A stretch of DNA of 64,000 nt from Mycoplasmatota bacterium (GTDB lineage: Bacteria > Bacillota_I > Bacilli_A > Acholeplasmatales > Acholeplasmataceae): the NCBI GenBank assembly GCA_018622495.1, contig CP076021.1, positions 620,001-684,000 on the forward strand. The letters run 5' to 3'. Below the pieces are notes generated by a model. That model had not been told where the DNA came from, did not search any database, and saw only the letters and a list, made by a program, of their open reading frames with translations. The position numbers and the translations under genes were made by a program. Positions within the stretch are counted from its first letter, which is position 1. Every line of letters starts with the position of its first letter. This document shows positions 18,500 to 26,747 of this stretch, piece after piece.

Positions 18500-19993
18500 A
18501 TGAAAGAATATATAAGTAAATATAAAGATACTAGAAAGAAAATATTATCATATGAATACTTTTTATGGCTTTATGAGTGGGATTACGCAACTGAAGCACC
18601 TAAAGAATCTAATCAATATAGTGAAAATCAGTTTGAGATTTTATATGAAGAAGCATATAAATTAGAATCTGATGAAAAATATATAGAAGCAATAGAAAAA
18701 CTATATGAAAACATTGATCAATTAGAAGATGAAGATTTTAAAGTAGAAATAAAGCGCGTCCATAAAGGTTTACGCATGATCAAAAAAGTTCCTAAAGATG
18801 AGTATTTAGCGTATGGATTATTACTACAACAAGCAATGCCAGTATGGGTAGAAGCTAAAACAAAAAATGATTTTAGCATCTATGCACCAACACTTAAAAA
18901 AATCATTGATGCTAATCGCAAACTTGTAAAATATTTGGAAACTGATGATTTAAAAGGTTATGATGTGTTATTAGATATGTATGAAGATGGATTTGGTATC
19001 AAAGAATATGATGAATTCTTTTCTGTGATTAAAGAAGAGCTTGTTCCTTTTGTATTAGAAGTAACAAAACGAAAGAAACAAAAATTTAGTCGAAAATTAA
19101 CAAAAGGAAAATTTCCAGTAGCACAACAAGAAGCTTTTTCTAAATATTTAATGGAAGTTTTTGAATATGATCAAAATAGAGCAGTCTTAAAAGAGAGCGA
19201 ACATCCATTTACTTCTGGTGTAAGCAGTTTTGATACAAGAATAACTACACATTATTATGAAGATAATTTACAATCAAGTATTTTTTCAACAATTCATGAA
19301 ATGGGTCATGCCATTTATGAATTACAAAATGATTTAAAATATGAAGATACTTTCTTACATGGTGGTACCAGTTTAGGTATACATGAATCTCAATCACGCA
19401 TGTTTGAAAATATGATAGGACGTTCATTTGCTTTTTGGGAAAGACATTATCCTAAATTAGTCGAATTATTTCCTAAACAATTAAAAGATACATCATATGT
19501 TGATTTTTATCACTATATCAATCAATCAAAGAAATCATTAATTAGAATTGAAGCAGATGAATTAACTTATTCACTACATGTGCTTGTTCGATATGAATTA
19601 GAAAAATTAATGATTAATGGAAAAATAAAAGTTGAAGATTTACCTAAAAAATGGAATAGTCTTATGACAAAATATGTTGGTAAGCGTCCTACAAATGATG
19701 CAGAAGGTATTTTACAAGATGTTCACTGGGCACATGGATCTATTGGATATTTTCCAACATATGCACTAGGATCAGCATATGCAGCTCAAATTTATGAAAG
19801 TATGAACCAAGACTTTAATGTTGAAGTAGCTGTGAAAAATAATGATATTGCTAGAATTAATGCATGGTTGAAAGAACATGTCCATAAATATGGCATGTCT
19901 AAAACACCTAAAGAAATATTACTTATAGCAACCAATAAACCATTTGATCCAACATACTATATTAATTATTTGAAGAAAAAATTTAATCAATAA
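18500..19993 (+). CDS. Carboxypeptidase M32 (thermostable carboxypeptidase 1 family)
   Basis: M32 peptidases are zinc metallocarboxypeptidases that trim peptides from the C-terminus in the cytoplasm. The 497-residue product is of normal length and shows the HEMGH zinc motif at about residue 267-271 with the third ligand region HESQSRMFEN about 27 residues later, plus the family motif DVRITT-like FDTRITTHY upstream. The ATG follows GAGG. The gene lies 10 bases before sdaA, so the two may be co-transcribed; peptide breakdown and serine deamination would fit amino acid use as a carbon and energy source. Together with pepT it suggests reliance on imported peptides. Confidence 0.95.
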   Translation: MKEYISKYKDTRKKILSYEYFLWLYEWDYATEAPKESNQYSENQFEILYEEAYKLESDEKYIEAIEKLYENIDQLEDEDFKVEIKRVHKGLRMIKKVPKDEYLAYGLLLQQAMPVWVEAKTKNDFSIYAPTLKKIIDANRKLVKYLETDDLKGYDVLLDMYEDGFGIKEYDEFFSVIKEELVPFVLEVTKRKKQKFSRKLTKGKFPVAQQEAFSKYLMEVFEYDQNRAVLKESEHPFTSGVSSFDTRITTHYYEDNLQSSIFSTIHEMGHAIYELQNDLKYEDTFLHGGTSLGIHESQSRMFENMIGRSFAFWERHYPKLVELFPKQLKDTSYVDFYHYINQSKKSLIRIEADELTYSLHVLVRYELEKLMINGKIKVEDLPKKWNSLMTKYVGKRPTNDAEGILQDVHWAHGSIGYFPTYALGSAYAAQIYESMNQDFNVEVAVKNNDIARINAWLKEHVHKYGMSKTPKEILLIATNKPFDPTYYINYLKKKFNQ

Positions 19994-20003
19994 GAGGTCA
20001 TAT

Positions 20004-21221
20004 ATGTATTCATTAAGAAGCTTATATCAAATAGGTCATGGACCATCAAGTTCACATACGATGGGACCTGCTAAAGCAGTTCAAGAAGTTAAAGAGAAAT
20101 ATTTAGATGCAACAAAATTTTATATTACATTATATAATTCACTTGCTTTAACAGGAAGAGGACATTTAACAGAAGATATTATTGCTTCAGTACTTGATGG
20201 ATATAGCGTAGAATTTTCAAATAAGGTTGATGTTGAAAAACATCCTAATTATTTTGTGATTGAAGTATATAAAAATAAAGATTTATTAGACAGTTTCCGT
20301 GTTAAAAGCATTGGAGGAGGACGTATTATTTTTGATGGAATTGAAGAAAAAGATATTGAAATATACCCTCTAAATCAATTTAAACAAATTTCAAAATATT
20401 GTAAAAAAGAAAAAATATCTTTATATGAATATGTAATGCTTTATGAAAATGATACATTTAATACTTATTTAAAAGAAGTGTGGGATGCGATGAAAGATGC
20501 TATTAGTCGTGGTATTGAAACGATTGATGTATTACCTGGACCGCTTAAAATGAAACGAAAAGCTCACATGTTATATTACCAAGATGATCGTCATGAAATG
20601 ACTGAGGTTACTGAAAATAGAATCGTCAGTGCTTATGCTTATGCTGTTAGTGAAGAAAATGCTGCAGGTGGCTTAATTGTAACTGCACCGACATGTGGTG
20701 CATGTGGGATTCTTCCAGCTGTATTACTTTATGCACTTGAAAAACATAAACATGTTAAAGAAAAAGATATATTAGAAGCACTTGCTGTTGCTGGATTATT
20801 TGGTAATTTAATTAAATATAATGCTTCTATAAGTGGTGCTGTCGCTGGATGTCAAGCTGAAGTAGGTAGTGCATGTAGCATGGCTGCAGCTGCACATGCT
20901 TATTTAATGGGACTTGAAATAAATCAAATAGAATATGCCGCAGAAATCGCTATGGAACACCATTTAGGACTTACATGTGATCCTGTTAATGGGTATGTAC
21001 AAATACCATGTATTGAAAGAAATGCAGTTGCTGCTCTTCGTTCAATCAATGCGAGTCGTCTTGCATTCTTTTTAAGTGAGACACGTAAAATTTCTTTTGA
21101 CATGATTGTTGAAACAATGTATCAAACAGGTCTGGATATGAATACATCATATAAAGAAACTTCACTAGGTGGACTTGCAAAATATTATAAAGAGGATGAT
21201 GAAGATGTTAACTGTTGGTAG
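20004..21221 (+). CDS. sdaA: L-serine dehydratase, iron-sulfur-dependent, single chain
   Basis: This enzyme deaminates L-serine to pyruvate and ammonia using a 4Fe-4S cluster. The 405-residue chain joins both domains that are separate subunits in Bacillus: the beta part with GPSSSHTMGPAKAV at residues 12-25 and the alpha part with TAPTCGACGILPAV (about 231-244), GCQAEVGSACSMAAA (about 288-302) and LTCDPVNGYVQIPCIERNA. The cluster cysteines in the CGAC, SAC and TCDP motifs are present. GAGGT precedes the ATG. The 3' end overlaps the start of the downstream RNA methyltransferase gene by 17 bases. Pyruvate from serine could feed fermentation. Confidence 0.95.
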   Translation: MYSLRSLYQIGHGPSSSHTMGPAKAVQEVKEKYLDATKFYITLYNSLALTGRGHLTEDIIASVLDGYSVEFSNKVDVEKHPNYFVIEVYKNKDLLDSFRVKSIGGGRIIFDGIEEKDIEIYPLNQFKQISKYCKKEKISLYEYVMLYENDTFNTYLKEVWDAMKDAISRGIETIDVLPGPLKMKRKAHMLYYQDDRHEMTEVTENRIVSAYAYAVSEENAAGGLIVTAPTCGACGILPAVLLYALEKHKHVKEKDILEALAVAGLFGNLIKYNASISGAVAGCQAEVGSACSMAAAAHAYLMGLEINQIEYAAEIAMEHHLGLTCDPVNGYVQIPCIERNAVAALRSINASRLAFFLSETRKISFDMIVETMYQTGLDMNTSYKETSLGGLAKYYKEDDEDVNCW

Positions 21222-22485
21222 ACAAATTACAATAGAAGTTATAGATTTAGACTTTAAGGGTCAAGGGGTTAGTCGACATGAAGGCTATGTCATATTTACA
21301 CCAGGTTTATTAGTAGGTGAACAAGCTATTGTTGAAATTGAAAAAATTAAAAAAAGTTTTGCAAATGCAAATATTGTTGAAATTTTAAAAGTAAGTAAAA
21401 AACGCGTGCATGATTCTAGTATGTTAGGGAGCATCGAACTTTATCATTTAAATGTTGATGATCAAATTAAATGGCAAGAAAAAGTAACGAGAGATACATT
21501 TTCAAAAATTGCACAAATCAATGTTGATTTAATGCCAACCATTACAGATCAAAGATTTACACATTATCGCAATAAAAGTGTATTTCATGTCTTAGATGAA
21601 CCAATGATAAAAGTAGGTATGTATTTAAAAAATTATTTACTCACAGAAACACAACAATTTGTGCTTTCTGATAAGGTGACTAATAAATTTTTAAATCTTA
21701 TTAATCGTTCAATGATACCTGTTGAAAAAAATGTATTAAAACATATAGTTTTTAGATCAAATGAGAAAGAAGAAATACTAATCACTTTTGTTTCAACCAA
21801 AGAAGAAGTGAAAGGTCTAGATTTATTAGTTAAAAGGCTTTCCGCACATGAAGAAGTCCAAGGCATAACACTTAATATTAAAGATCATCAAAAACGTATT
21901 TTAGGATCTAAAAGTATTGTATTATATGGGAAAAATTTAATTAGACAATCACTTAATCAATTTGAATTACCGATAAACGATAGAAGTTTTTTCCAAATTA
22001 ATTTTCCAGTTATGAAAAAAACGTTTAATATAATCAAACAACATTTGATGAAAGATGTAGATGTGACAGAAGCTTATAGTGGTATTGGTGTTATAGGTTT
22101 ATCTTTGCTTGATCATATAAAAACATTAACAATGATTGAATCAAATCATGAAAATGTATTAATGGCAGAAAATATATTAAACAAATATAATATTGATAAA
22201 GTTTCATTAATTGAAGCAAGAGCAGAAGATATTATTGAAGAGTATCAAGCAGATGTCTTAATTGTAGATCCACCAAGACAAGGACTTATGCCTAAACTTA
22301 TTGACAAAATTAAAGATATTGATTTTAAACAAATTATTTATGTATCTTGTGATGTCAAAACATTAGCAAGAGATTATCAATTGTTAAGCGAAAAATATGA
22401 TATAGCATATTTATATCCAATTAGAATGTTTCATCATACGATATCCATTGAAACATTAATGATACTTAACAAAAAAAATAATTAA
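21205..22485 (+). CDS. rlmD: 23S rRNA (uracil-5-)-methyltransferase, RlmD/TrmA family
   Basis: These SAM-dependent enzymes make 5-methyluridine in 23S rRNA. The 426-residue product has an N-terminal TRAM domain (residues 1-60), then a methyltransferase domain with EAYSGIGVIGL (SAM site), LIVDPPRQGL, YVSCD with the catalytic Cys, and an HTISIETL C-terminal motif with the general-base Glu. The start at 21205 follows AGAGGATG. The CxxC-type iron-sulfur ligands usual in RlmD (a CGGC-like motif before the methyltransferase domain) are missing; the equivalent place reads MLGSIELYHL. The target could be U1939, U747 or both; the family is certain but the site is not. Confidence 0.88.
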   Translation: MLTVGRQITIEVIDLDFKGQGVSRHEGYVIFTPGLLVGEQAIVEIEKIKKSFANANIVEILKVSKKRVHDSSMLGSIELYHLNVDDQIKWQEKVTRDTFSKIAQINVDLMPTITDQRFTHYRNKSVFHVLDEPMIKVGMYLKNYLLTETQQFVLSDKVTNKFLNLINRSMIPVEKNVLKHIVFRSNEKEEILITFVSTKEEVKGLDLLVKRLSAHEEVQGITLNIKDHQKRILGSKSIVLYGKNLIRQSLNQFELPINDRSFFQINFPVMKKTFNIIKQHLMKDVDVTEAYSGIGVIGLSLLDHIKTLTMIESNHENVLMAENILNKYNIDKVSLIEARAEDIIEEYQADVLIVDPPRQGLMPKLIDKIKDIDFKQIIYVSCDVKTLARDYQLLSEKYDIAYLYPIRMFHHTISIETLMILNKKNN

Positions 22486-22500
22486 ACAAATCTCAAAAAT

Positions 22501-22553
22501 AAGTGAAAAAATGTGGTTAAAACCGAAAAAATCGATTTTATTCACTTTTTTTT
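22501..22553 (+). terminator. Rho-independent terminator
   Basis: AAGTGAA (22501-22507) pairs with TTCACTT (22541-22547) around an AT-rich interior with a second small palindrome, followed by T8. It ends the M32-sdaA-rlmD transcript. Confidence 0.6.
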
Positions 22554-22662
22554 AACCAAATGTGCTGAAATGGTTTTCTTTTTAGAGTTTTTGTTGTATA
22601 GTAATAAATGGTGAGGCAATTACAAACAATTAATCACTTAAAATGGAAAAAGGAGTATCGAA

Positions 22663-22860
22663 ATGACAGGAACAGTAAAATGGTTTAATTCTGACAAGGG
22701 ATATGGTTTTATCTCTAGAGAAGAAGGTAAAGATGTATTTGTACACTTTAGCGCAATCCAATCAGACGGATTCAAATCACTTGAAGAAGGCGCAAAAGTA
22801 GAATTTGACGTTGTAAACAGCGACCGCGGCGAAACAGCAGCAAACGTTGTTAAACTATAA
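22663..22860 (+). CDS. csp: Cold-shock protein (CspA family)
   Basis: The 65-residue protein is a single cold-shock domain that binds single-stranded RNA and DNA and acts as an RNA chaperone. The RNP1 motif KGYGFIS (about residues 12-18) and RNP2 VFVHFS (about 26-31) are intact, and the length is typical. It is a monocistronic gene: a terminator lies upstream, TATAGT at about 22597 could be its -10 element, and the transcript leader would be about 60 bases, with AAAGGAG before the ATG. Leaders of this kind often mediate cold regulation, but I see no decisive structure here. A hairpin with T8 follows at about 22886-22918. Confidence 0.96.
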   Translation: MTGTVKWFNSDKGYGFISREEGKDVFVHFSAIQSDGFKSLEEGAKVEFDVVNSDRGETAANVVKL

Positions 22861-22885
22861 TTTTTCAAAGAGTCTATTAAAAAAT

Positions 22886-22918
22886 AAGGTCACTCATTAA
22901 TTGAGGGCCTTTTTTTTG
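22886..22918 (+). terminator. Rho-independent terminator
   Basis: An imperfect stem (AAGGTC-A-CTCA with TGAG-GGCCTT, one mismatch) is followed by eight T, closing the cold-shock gene. Confidence 0.7.
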
Positions 22919-23024
22919 TTGAGATAACAAGATCACTATCGATAAAACATGTTAAAATAAAATTATAGAATATATAAACAAGTGTTATTAATAATGTATA
23001 TATAAGATAGGAAGCTGGTTAGAT

Positions 23025-23780
23025 ATGAAATTAGAAGGTAAACATATTGTTGTGACAGGAGCAGCATCTGGTATTGGACTAGAACTTACTAAGTTGTGTT
23101 TAAAAGAAAAAGCTATTGTTACCGGAATTGACTTAAAAGATAAAATAATACCGATTAATCATGAAAACTTTTATGCCCTTAATTATGATTTGTCAGATGA
23201 AAAACAAATTGATCAAATGTTTATCGAAGTTTTAAAGATTCATGATAGAATCGATATATTTGTTGCGAATGCTGGGTTTGCATATTATGAGAGGTTAACT
23301 CAACCATCTTTTAAACATATAGAAAATATATTTAAAATAAATACTACATCTGCAATATATAGTGCAATTAAAATGAAAGAACTGTATAAAGATAAAGCCT
23401 TTAATTTTGTTGTGTGTTCAAGCGTCATGAGTTTTTGGCCACTACCAGGTTATAGTTTATATAGTTCAACTAAAGCAGCGATACATACGTTTTTTAAAGG
23501 ATATCGTCATGAGTTAAATAAAAATCAAAAGATACATTTGGTTTTTCCAGTTTCTACACAAACTAATTTTTTTAATATTTCAGGACAAAAACATAAACAT
23601 TGGCTTATGCAAACACCAAAACACGTTGCTTTATCTATAATTAAGGGTATAAAGCATCAAAAGAAATATATATATCCTTCTAAAATGTTTAAATGGACAT
23701 ATTGTCTTATGCCGTGGGCATTGTCTTTTTATATTAAACATGAAATCAAAGCACTTGAAAAAGAATATCCAATTGATTAA
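23025..23780 (+). CDS. Short-chain dehydrogenase/reductase (SDR) family protein
   Basis: The 251-residue protein has a classical SDR fold: the nucleotide motif TGAASGIG at residues 11-18, ANAG (NNAG equivalent) at about 84-87, a Ser in VCSSVMS and the active-site YSSTK (Tyr and Lys) at about 149-153. Such enzymes reduce or oxidise small alcohols, ketones or lipid intermediates with NAD(P)H. The Asp near the end of strand 2 (GIDLKDK) favours NAD(H). The C-terminal part is basic with some hydrophobic stretches (MFKWTYCLMPWALSFYI), which suggests membrane contact or a lipid-like substrate. The substrate is unknown. GGAAG precedes the ATG. It converges with the MBL hydrolase gene. Confidence 0.9.
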   Translation: MKLEGKHIVVTGAASGIGLELTKLCLKEKAIVTGIDLKDKIIPINHENFYALNYDLSDEKQIDQMFIEVLKIHDRIDIFVANAGFAYYERLTQPSFKHIENIFKINTTSAIYSAIKMKELYKDKAFNFVVCSSVMSFWPLPGYSLYSSTKAAIHTFFKGYRHELNKNQKIHLVFPVSTQTNFFNISGQKHKHWLMQTPKHVALSIIKGIKHQKKYIYPSKMFKWTYCLMPWALSFYIKHEIKALEKEYPID

Positions 23781-23787
23781 TAAAAAA

Positions 23788-23816
23788 ATGAGCACTTATT
23801 TGATAAGTGCTCTACA
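23788..23816. terminator. Bidirectional terminator between convergent genes
   Basis: GAGCACTTAT (23790-23799) pairs with ATAAGTGCTC (23803-23812). A run of seven T follows on the - strand and a weaker T-rich tail on the + strand, so it serves the MBL gene best and the SDR gene in part. Confidence 0.75.
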
Positions 23817-23820
23817 TCTT

Positions 23821-24432
23821 TTATGCATTTGATTTAACAAAAGGATTATATTTTTTCTCATGACCAATTTCAGTTGATCGTCCGTGACCAGGATACACGC
23901 GTGTTTGTTGAGGAAATAAACTATATATTCTTTTGATGCTATTGATTAAAGTGTCTGCATCTGCATAAGGGATATCTGTTCTACCAATTGTTTGATAAAA
24001 TAGCGTATCTCCACTAAACATAACATCTAAATCTTCTATCCATAAAATAGTACCACCTAGAGAATGTCCAGGTGTATCAAAAAACTTGAGTGTGAAATCT
24101 AACCATTCAAATTCAAATGGTTCATTAAAAAATACATCGACTGGGATATCATAGCCTAATTTTTCTTTAGTATAGGTTGTCATCCAAAAAATATCTTTTT
24201 GTGGTGCATAAACTTTAGTATCGTATTTTTCCTTTAATTGTTTAACACCGCCCACATGGTCAATATGGCCGTGTGTTAAATAAATAAAATCAATTGTTAA
24301 ATCATTATTTTCAATAAAATCTATGACTGCTTGGCTTTCATATCCAGGATCTACAATAAATGCATGTGTTTCTTCGAATACAATATAACAATTGCTTCTT
24401 AAATTTCCTAATGTGAACTTTTGTATTTGCAT
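23821..24432 (-). CDS. MBL-fold metallo-hydrolase (glyoxalase II-like)
   Basis: This 203-residue cytoplasmic protein has the metallo-beta-lactamase metal motif THGHIDHVGG at about residues 53-62, the later ligands in DTPGHSLGG (about 120) and FSGDTLF (about 141), and a C-terminal PGHGRSTEIG. The compact length and motif spacing match the YcbL/glyoxalase II-like hydrolases that cleave thioesters such as hydroxyacyl-glutathione or bacillithiol adducts. No glutathione or bacillithiol genes are in view, so the thiol is unknown. It is one of only three - strand protein genes in the window and is monocistronic. Confidence 0.92.
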   Translation of the reverse strand: MQIQKFTLGNLRSNCYIVFEETHAFIVDPGYESQAVIDFIENNDLTIDFIYLTHGHIDHVGGVKQLKEKYDTKVYAPQKDIFWMTTYTKEKLGYDIPVDVFFNEPFEFEWLDFTLKFFDTPGHSLGGTILWIEDLDVMFSGDTLFYQTIGRTDIPYADADTLINSIKRIYSLFPQQTRVYPGHGRSTEIGHEKKYNPFVKSNA

Positions 24433-24526
24433 ATAATCAACCTTTCTATTCTTTTGATATTATATAGCAAAAAAATACAAAATTAAAGATAAAAGCAGTA
24501 TAATGTCAAAGGAAGGAGTTGTTACA

Positions 24527-25456
24527 ATGTCAAAAATATATAACAATTACGTAGAACTTGTTGGTCATACACCATTATTAAGATTGAATCATTATGAAAA
24601 AATAGTAGGGGCTAAAGCTCAAATCATCGCAAAATTAGAAAATTTTAATCCATTAAGCAGTGTAAAAGATAGACTTGCTAAAGCTTTAATTGAAGCAATG
24701 GAAGAAAAAGGGTTAGTTCATGAAAATACTAAATTTATTGAACCTACAAGTGGAAACACAGGTATTGGTTTAGCTTTTATCTGTGCAGCAAGACAATATG
24801 ATTTAACATTAGTTATGCCAGAGAGTGTTTCTAATGAAAGAAAACAAATCGTTAGGGCACTTGGTGCTAAATTAATTTTAACTGATAAAACTAAAGGGAT
24901 GTTAGGATCTATTGCTAAAGCTAAAGAGATGATTGCATCAGATAAAAATTATATAATGCCTATGCAATTTGAAAATTTAGCAAATCCTGAAATTCATCGA
25001 AAAACGACAGCAATTGAAATTATAAATGATACAGATGGAGATTTAGATTTCTTTGTTGCTGGTATAGGCACAGGAGGGACCATCACTGGGACAGGTGAAG
25101 TATTAAAACAACGGCTTAAAGATGTAAAAGTTATTGCAGTTGAACCTGCAACAAATCCATTTGTAACAAAAGGATTTGCTGGCTCTAGTAAAATTCAAGG
25201 GATAGGACCTGGATTTTTACCAGGTGTTGTCAATAAAGAAGTATTTGATGATTTTATTAATGTAGAAGATAAAGACGCATTTGAAACATCTCGATTACTT
25301 GCTAAATCAGAAGGTGTTCTTGCAGGTATTTCTGCGGGTGCTGCATTATTTGCAGCAACACAAATTGCAATAAAAGAAGAAAATAAAGGAAAAAAAATCG
25401 TAGTTATTATTCCTGATACTGGGGAAAGATATCTATCGACGGAGTTATTTGAATGA
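24527..25456 (+). CDS. cysK: Cysteine synthase A (O-acetylserine sulfhydrylase)
   Basis: CysK is a PLP enzyme that makes cysteine from O-acetylserine and sulfide. The 309-residue product shows NPLSSVKDR with the PLP lysine at about 40, the substrate loop TSGNTGIG (about 68), the phosphate-binding GTGGTITGTG (about 175) and a C-terminal Ser/PDTGERYLST motif. The start at 24527 follows GGAAGGAG; the ATG at 24503 lies in a TATAAT that is probably the -10 element. cysE overlaps its end by four bases (ATGA), so the two steps of cysteine synthesis are coupled, as expected for the CysK-CysE complex. The C-terminus of CysE is short, so complex formation is uncertain. Confidence 0.96.
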   Translation: MSKIYNNYVELVGHTPLLRLNHYEKIVGAKAQIIAKLENFNPLSSVKDRLAKALIEAMEEKGLVHENTKFIEPTSGNTGIGLAFICAARQYDLTLVMPESVSNERKQIVRALGAKLILTDKTKGMLGSIAKAKEMIASDKNYIMPMQFENLANPEIHRKTTAIEIINDTDGDLDFFVAGIGTGGTITGTGEVLKQRLKDVKVIAVEPATNPFVTKGFAGSSKIQGIGPGFLPGVVNKEVFDDFINVEDKDAFETSRLLAKSEGVLAGISAGAALFAATQIAIKEENKGKKIVVIIPDTGERYLSTELFE

Positions 25457-25968
25457 GAAAAGTAGAATGTACAATTAAAGATACACGTGCAGCAAAATTA
25501 TATGACCCTGCAGCACCATGCTGCTTGATGGTTTATTTTACATATCCAGGTGTTATTGCACTTAGAAAATATAGAAGAGCACATAAACATTGGTTAAAAG
25601 GACGTAAAAATTTAGCGAGATGGATTAGTTATAGAGCTAGAAAAAGAACTGGTATTGAGATTCATCCTGCAGCGAAAATAGGTGAAGGTGTTTTTATTGA
25701 TCATGGTATGGGTGTTGTGATTGGTGAGACAGCTGAAATCGGCGATGCATGCGTTTTATATCATGGAGTGACTTTGGGCGCCAATACATTTGAAAAAGTA
25801 GATAGACATCCAAAATTAGGTGATGGTTGTATTGTTTATGCAGGAGCAACTTTAATTGGACCTATACACATTGGAGATAATAGCGTGATTGCAGCTGGTG
25901 CTGTTGTCGTTAAAGATGCACCAGCAAATGCCGGACTAAAAGGTGTACCAGCACATCATAATTCATGA
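25453..25968 (+). CDS. cysE: Serine O-acetyltransferase (short EpsC-like form)
   Basis: CysE acetylates L-serine with acetyl-CoA. The 171-residue chain lacks the long N-terminal helical domain of the E. coli enzyme, like the short forms in Bacillota. It has DPAAPC, the YPGVIALRKYRRAHKHW segment, then a left-handed beta-helix of hexapeptide repeats (IHPAAKIGEGVFIDHGMGVVIG) with the catalytic DHG and HGVTLG, ending at GVPAHH. The C-terminal peptide that docks into CysK usually ends in Ile; here the end is HHNS, so feedback by complex formation may be absent. It overlaps cysK upstream and the next membrane-protein gene downstream, both by ATGA. Confidence 0.95.
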   Translation: MRKVECTIKDTRAAKLYDPAAPCCLMVYFTYPGVIALRKYRRAHKHWLKGRKNLARWISYRARKRTGIEIHPAAKIGEGVFIDHGMGVVIGETAEIGDACVLYHGVTLGANTFEKVDRHPKLGDGCIVYAGATLIGPIHIGDNSVIAAGAVVVKDAPANAGLKGVPAHHNS

Positions 25969-26285
25969 AAAATCTAAAAATAGTTAATTTAATTTTAATG
26001 CATGTATTGGGGATATATCTCATTGCATCGAGTATCATTTTATTTCATCAAGATACTATATTTACTCATATGTTAACCATAGTTAATGGTATTGTATTTA
26101 TCGTTTTTGCTTGGATTAAAATAAAAACTCAACTTATTTATTTGCTATTAACAACTTTCTTATTTGCTAATTTTGTATTGACACTATCAAATGAATTAGG
26201 TTATATAGATAGCTTATTCATGCTTATACTTATTTTTAGTATTTCAATTAATATTAAAATCAATTCTAAAACCGCACAATCTTAA
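25965..26285 (+). CDS. Small membrane protein, function unknown
   Basis: This 106-residue protein consists of four hydrophobic segments (about residues 5-24, 33-51, 56-75 and 82-100) with short loops and a basic C-terminal tail. I do not recognise a family. It starts in the ATGA overlap with the cysE stop, so it is translated from the cysK-cysE mRNA, and a terminator follows at once. Its position suggests a link to cysteine metabolism, for example transport of a sulfur compound, but nothing in the sequence proves this. Confidence 0.6.
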   Translation: MKNLKIVNLILMHVLGIYLIASSIILFHQDTIFTHMLTIVNGIVFIVFAWIKIKTQLIYLLLTTFLFANFVLTLSNELGYIDSLFMLILIFSISINIKINSKTAQS

Positions 26286-26300
26286 TGTGTGGTTTTTTTT
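26268..26300 (+). terminator. Rho-independent terminator
   Basis: AAACCGCACA pairs with TGTGTGGTTT (one G-U pair) and is followed by eight T. The left arm lies inside the end of the small membrane protein gene. Confidence 0.8.
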
Positions 26301-26417
26301 AATGTGTACTCTATTTATTATAAATATAAATCTAATTTAGAAAATTTTTCGTTTTGATTGTTTTACTATTTTGAATTATTTAAAATAAGACTATGCTAAA
26401 AAGAGGAGGAAAATAGA

Positions 26418-26747
26418 ATGTATGTTATTAGTAGAATGATTAAGGTTGAAAAAGATTTATCAACTAAGTTAGTCAATCAATTTAATCATGAATCACCCAT
26501 GTTAACATTTAAGGGATTTGTTAAAAGAGAAATTCTTTTAGATAAAAAAAATAAGGCATTTGACGTTGTCAATATAAGCACTTATTTTGAAAATAAAAAA
26601 GCTTTTTATCAATGGGAAGGTAGTCCTGAACATATAGCACTTCATAAAGATTCAAAAAATGATCATCATAAAAAACCAGAAGGTGTATTAGGTGTAGAAG
26701 CACATTTTTATGAAACTGTACTTTTACAAGCATATCGTGAAAAATAA
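26418..26747 (+). CDS. IsdG/HmoA-like antibiotic biosynthesis monooxygenase (ABM) domain protein, possible heme-degrading enzyme
   Basis: The 109-residue protein has the dimeric ABM ferredoxin-like fold pattern and resembles IsdG and HmoA, which open heme to release iron. The segment FYQWEGSPEHIALHK matches the heme region with the conserved Trp (about 75) and proximal His (about 86). The usual catalytic Asn near the N-terminus (NR motif) is replaced by Ser (VISRM). GGAGG lies upstream. It directly precedes the permease genes of an iron-complex transporter, which supports a role in freeing iron. The missing Asn means heme turnover is not assured; it could bind heme or another ligand. Confidence 0.75.
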   Translation: MYVISRMIKVEKDLSTKLVNQFNHESPMLTFKGFVKREILLDKKNKAFDVVNISTYFENKKAFYQWEGSPEHIALHKDSKNDHHKKPEGVLGVEAHFYETVLLQAYREK

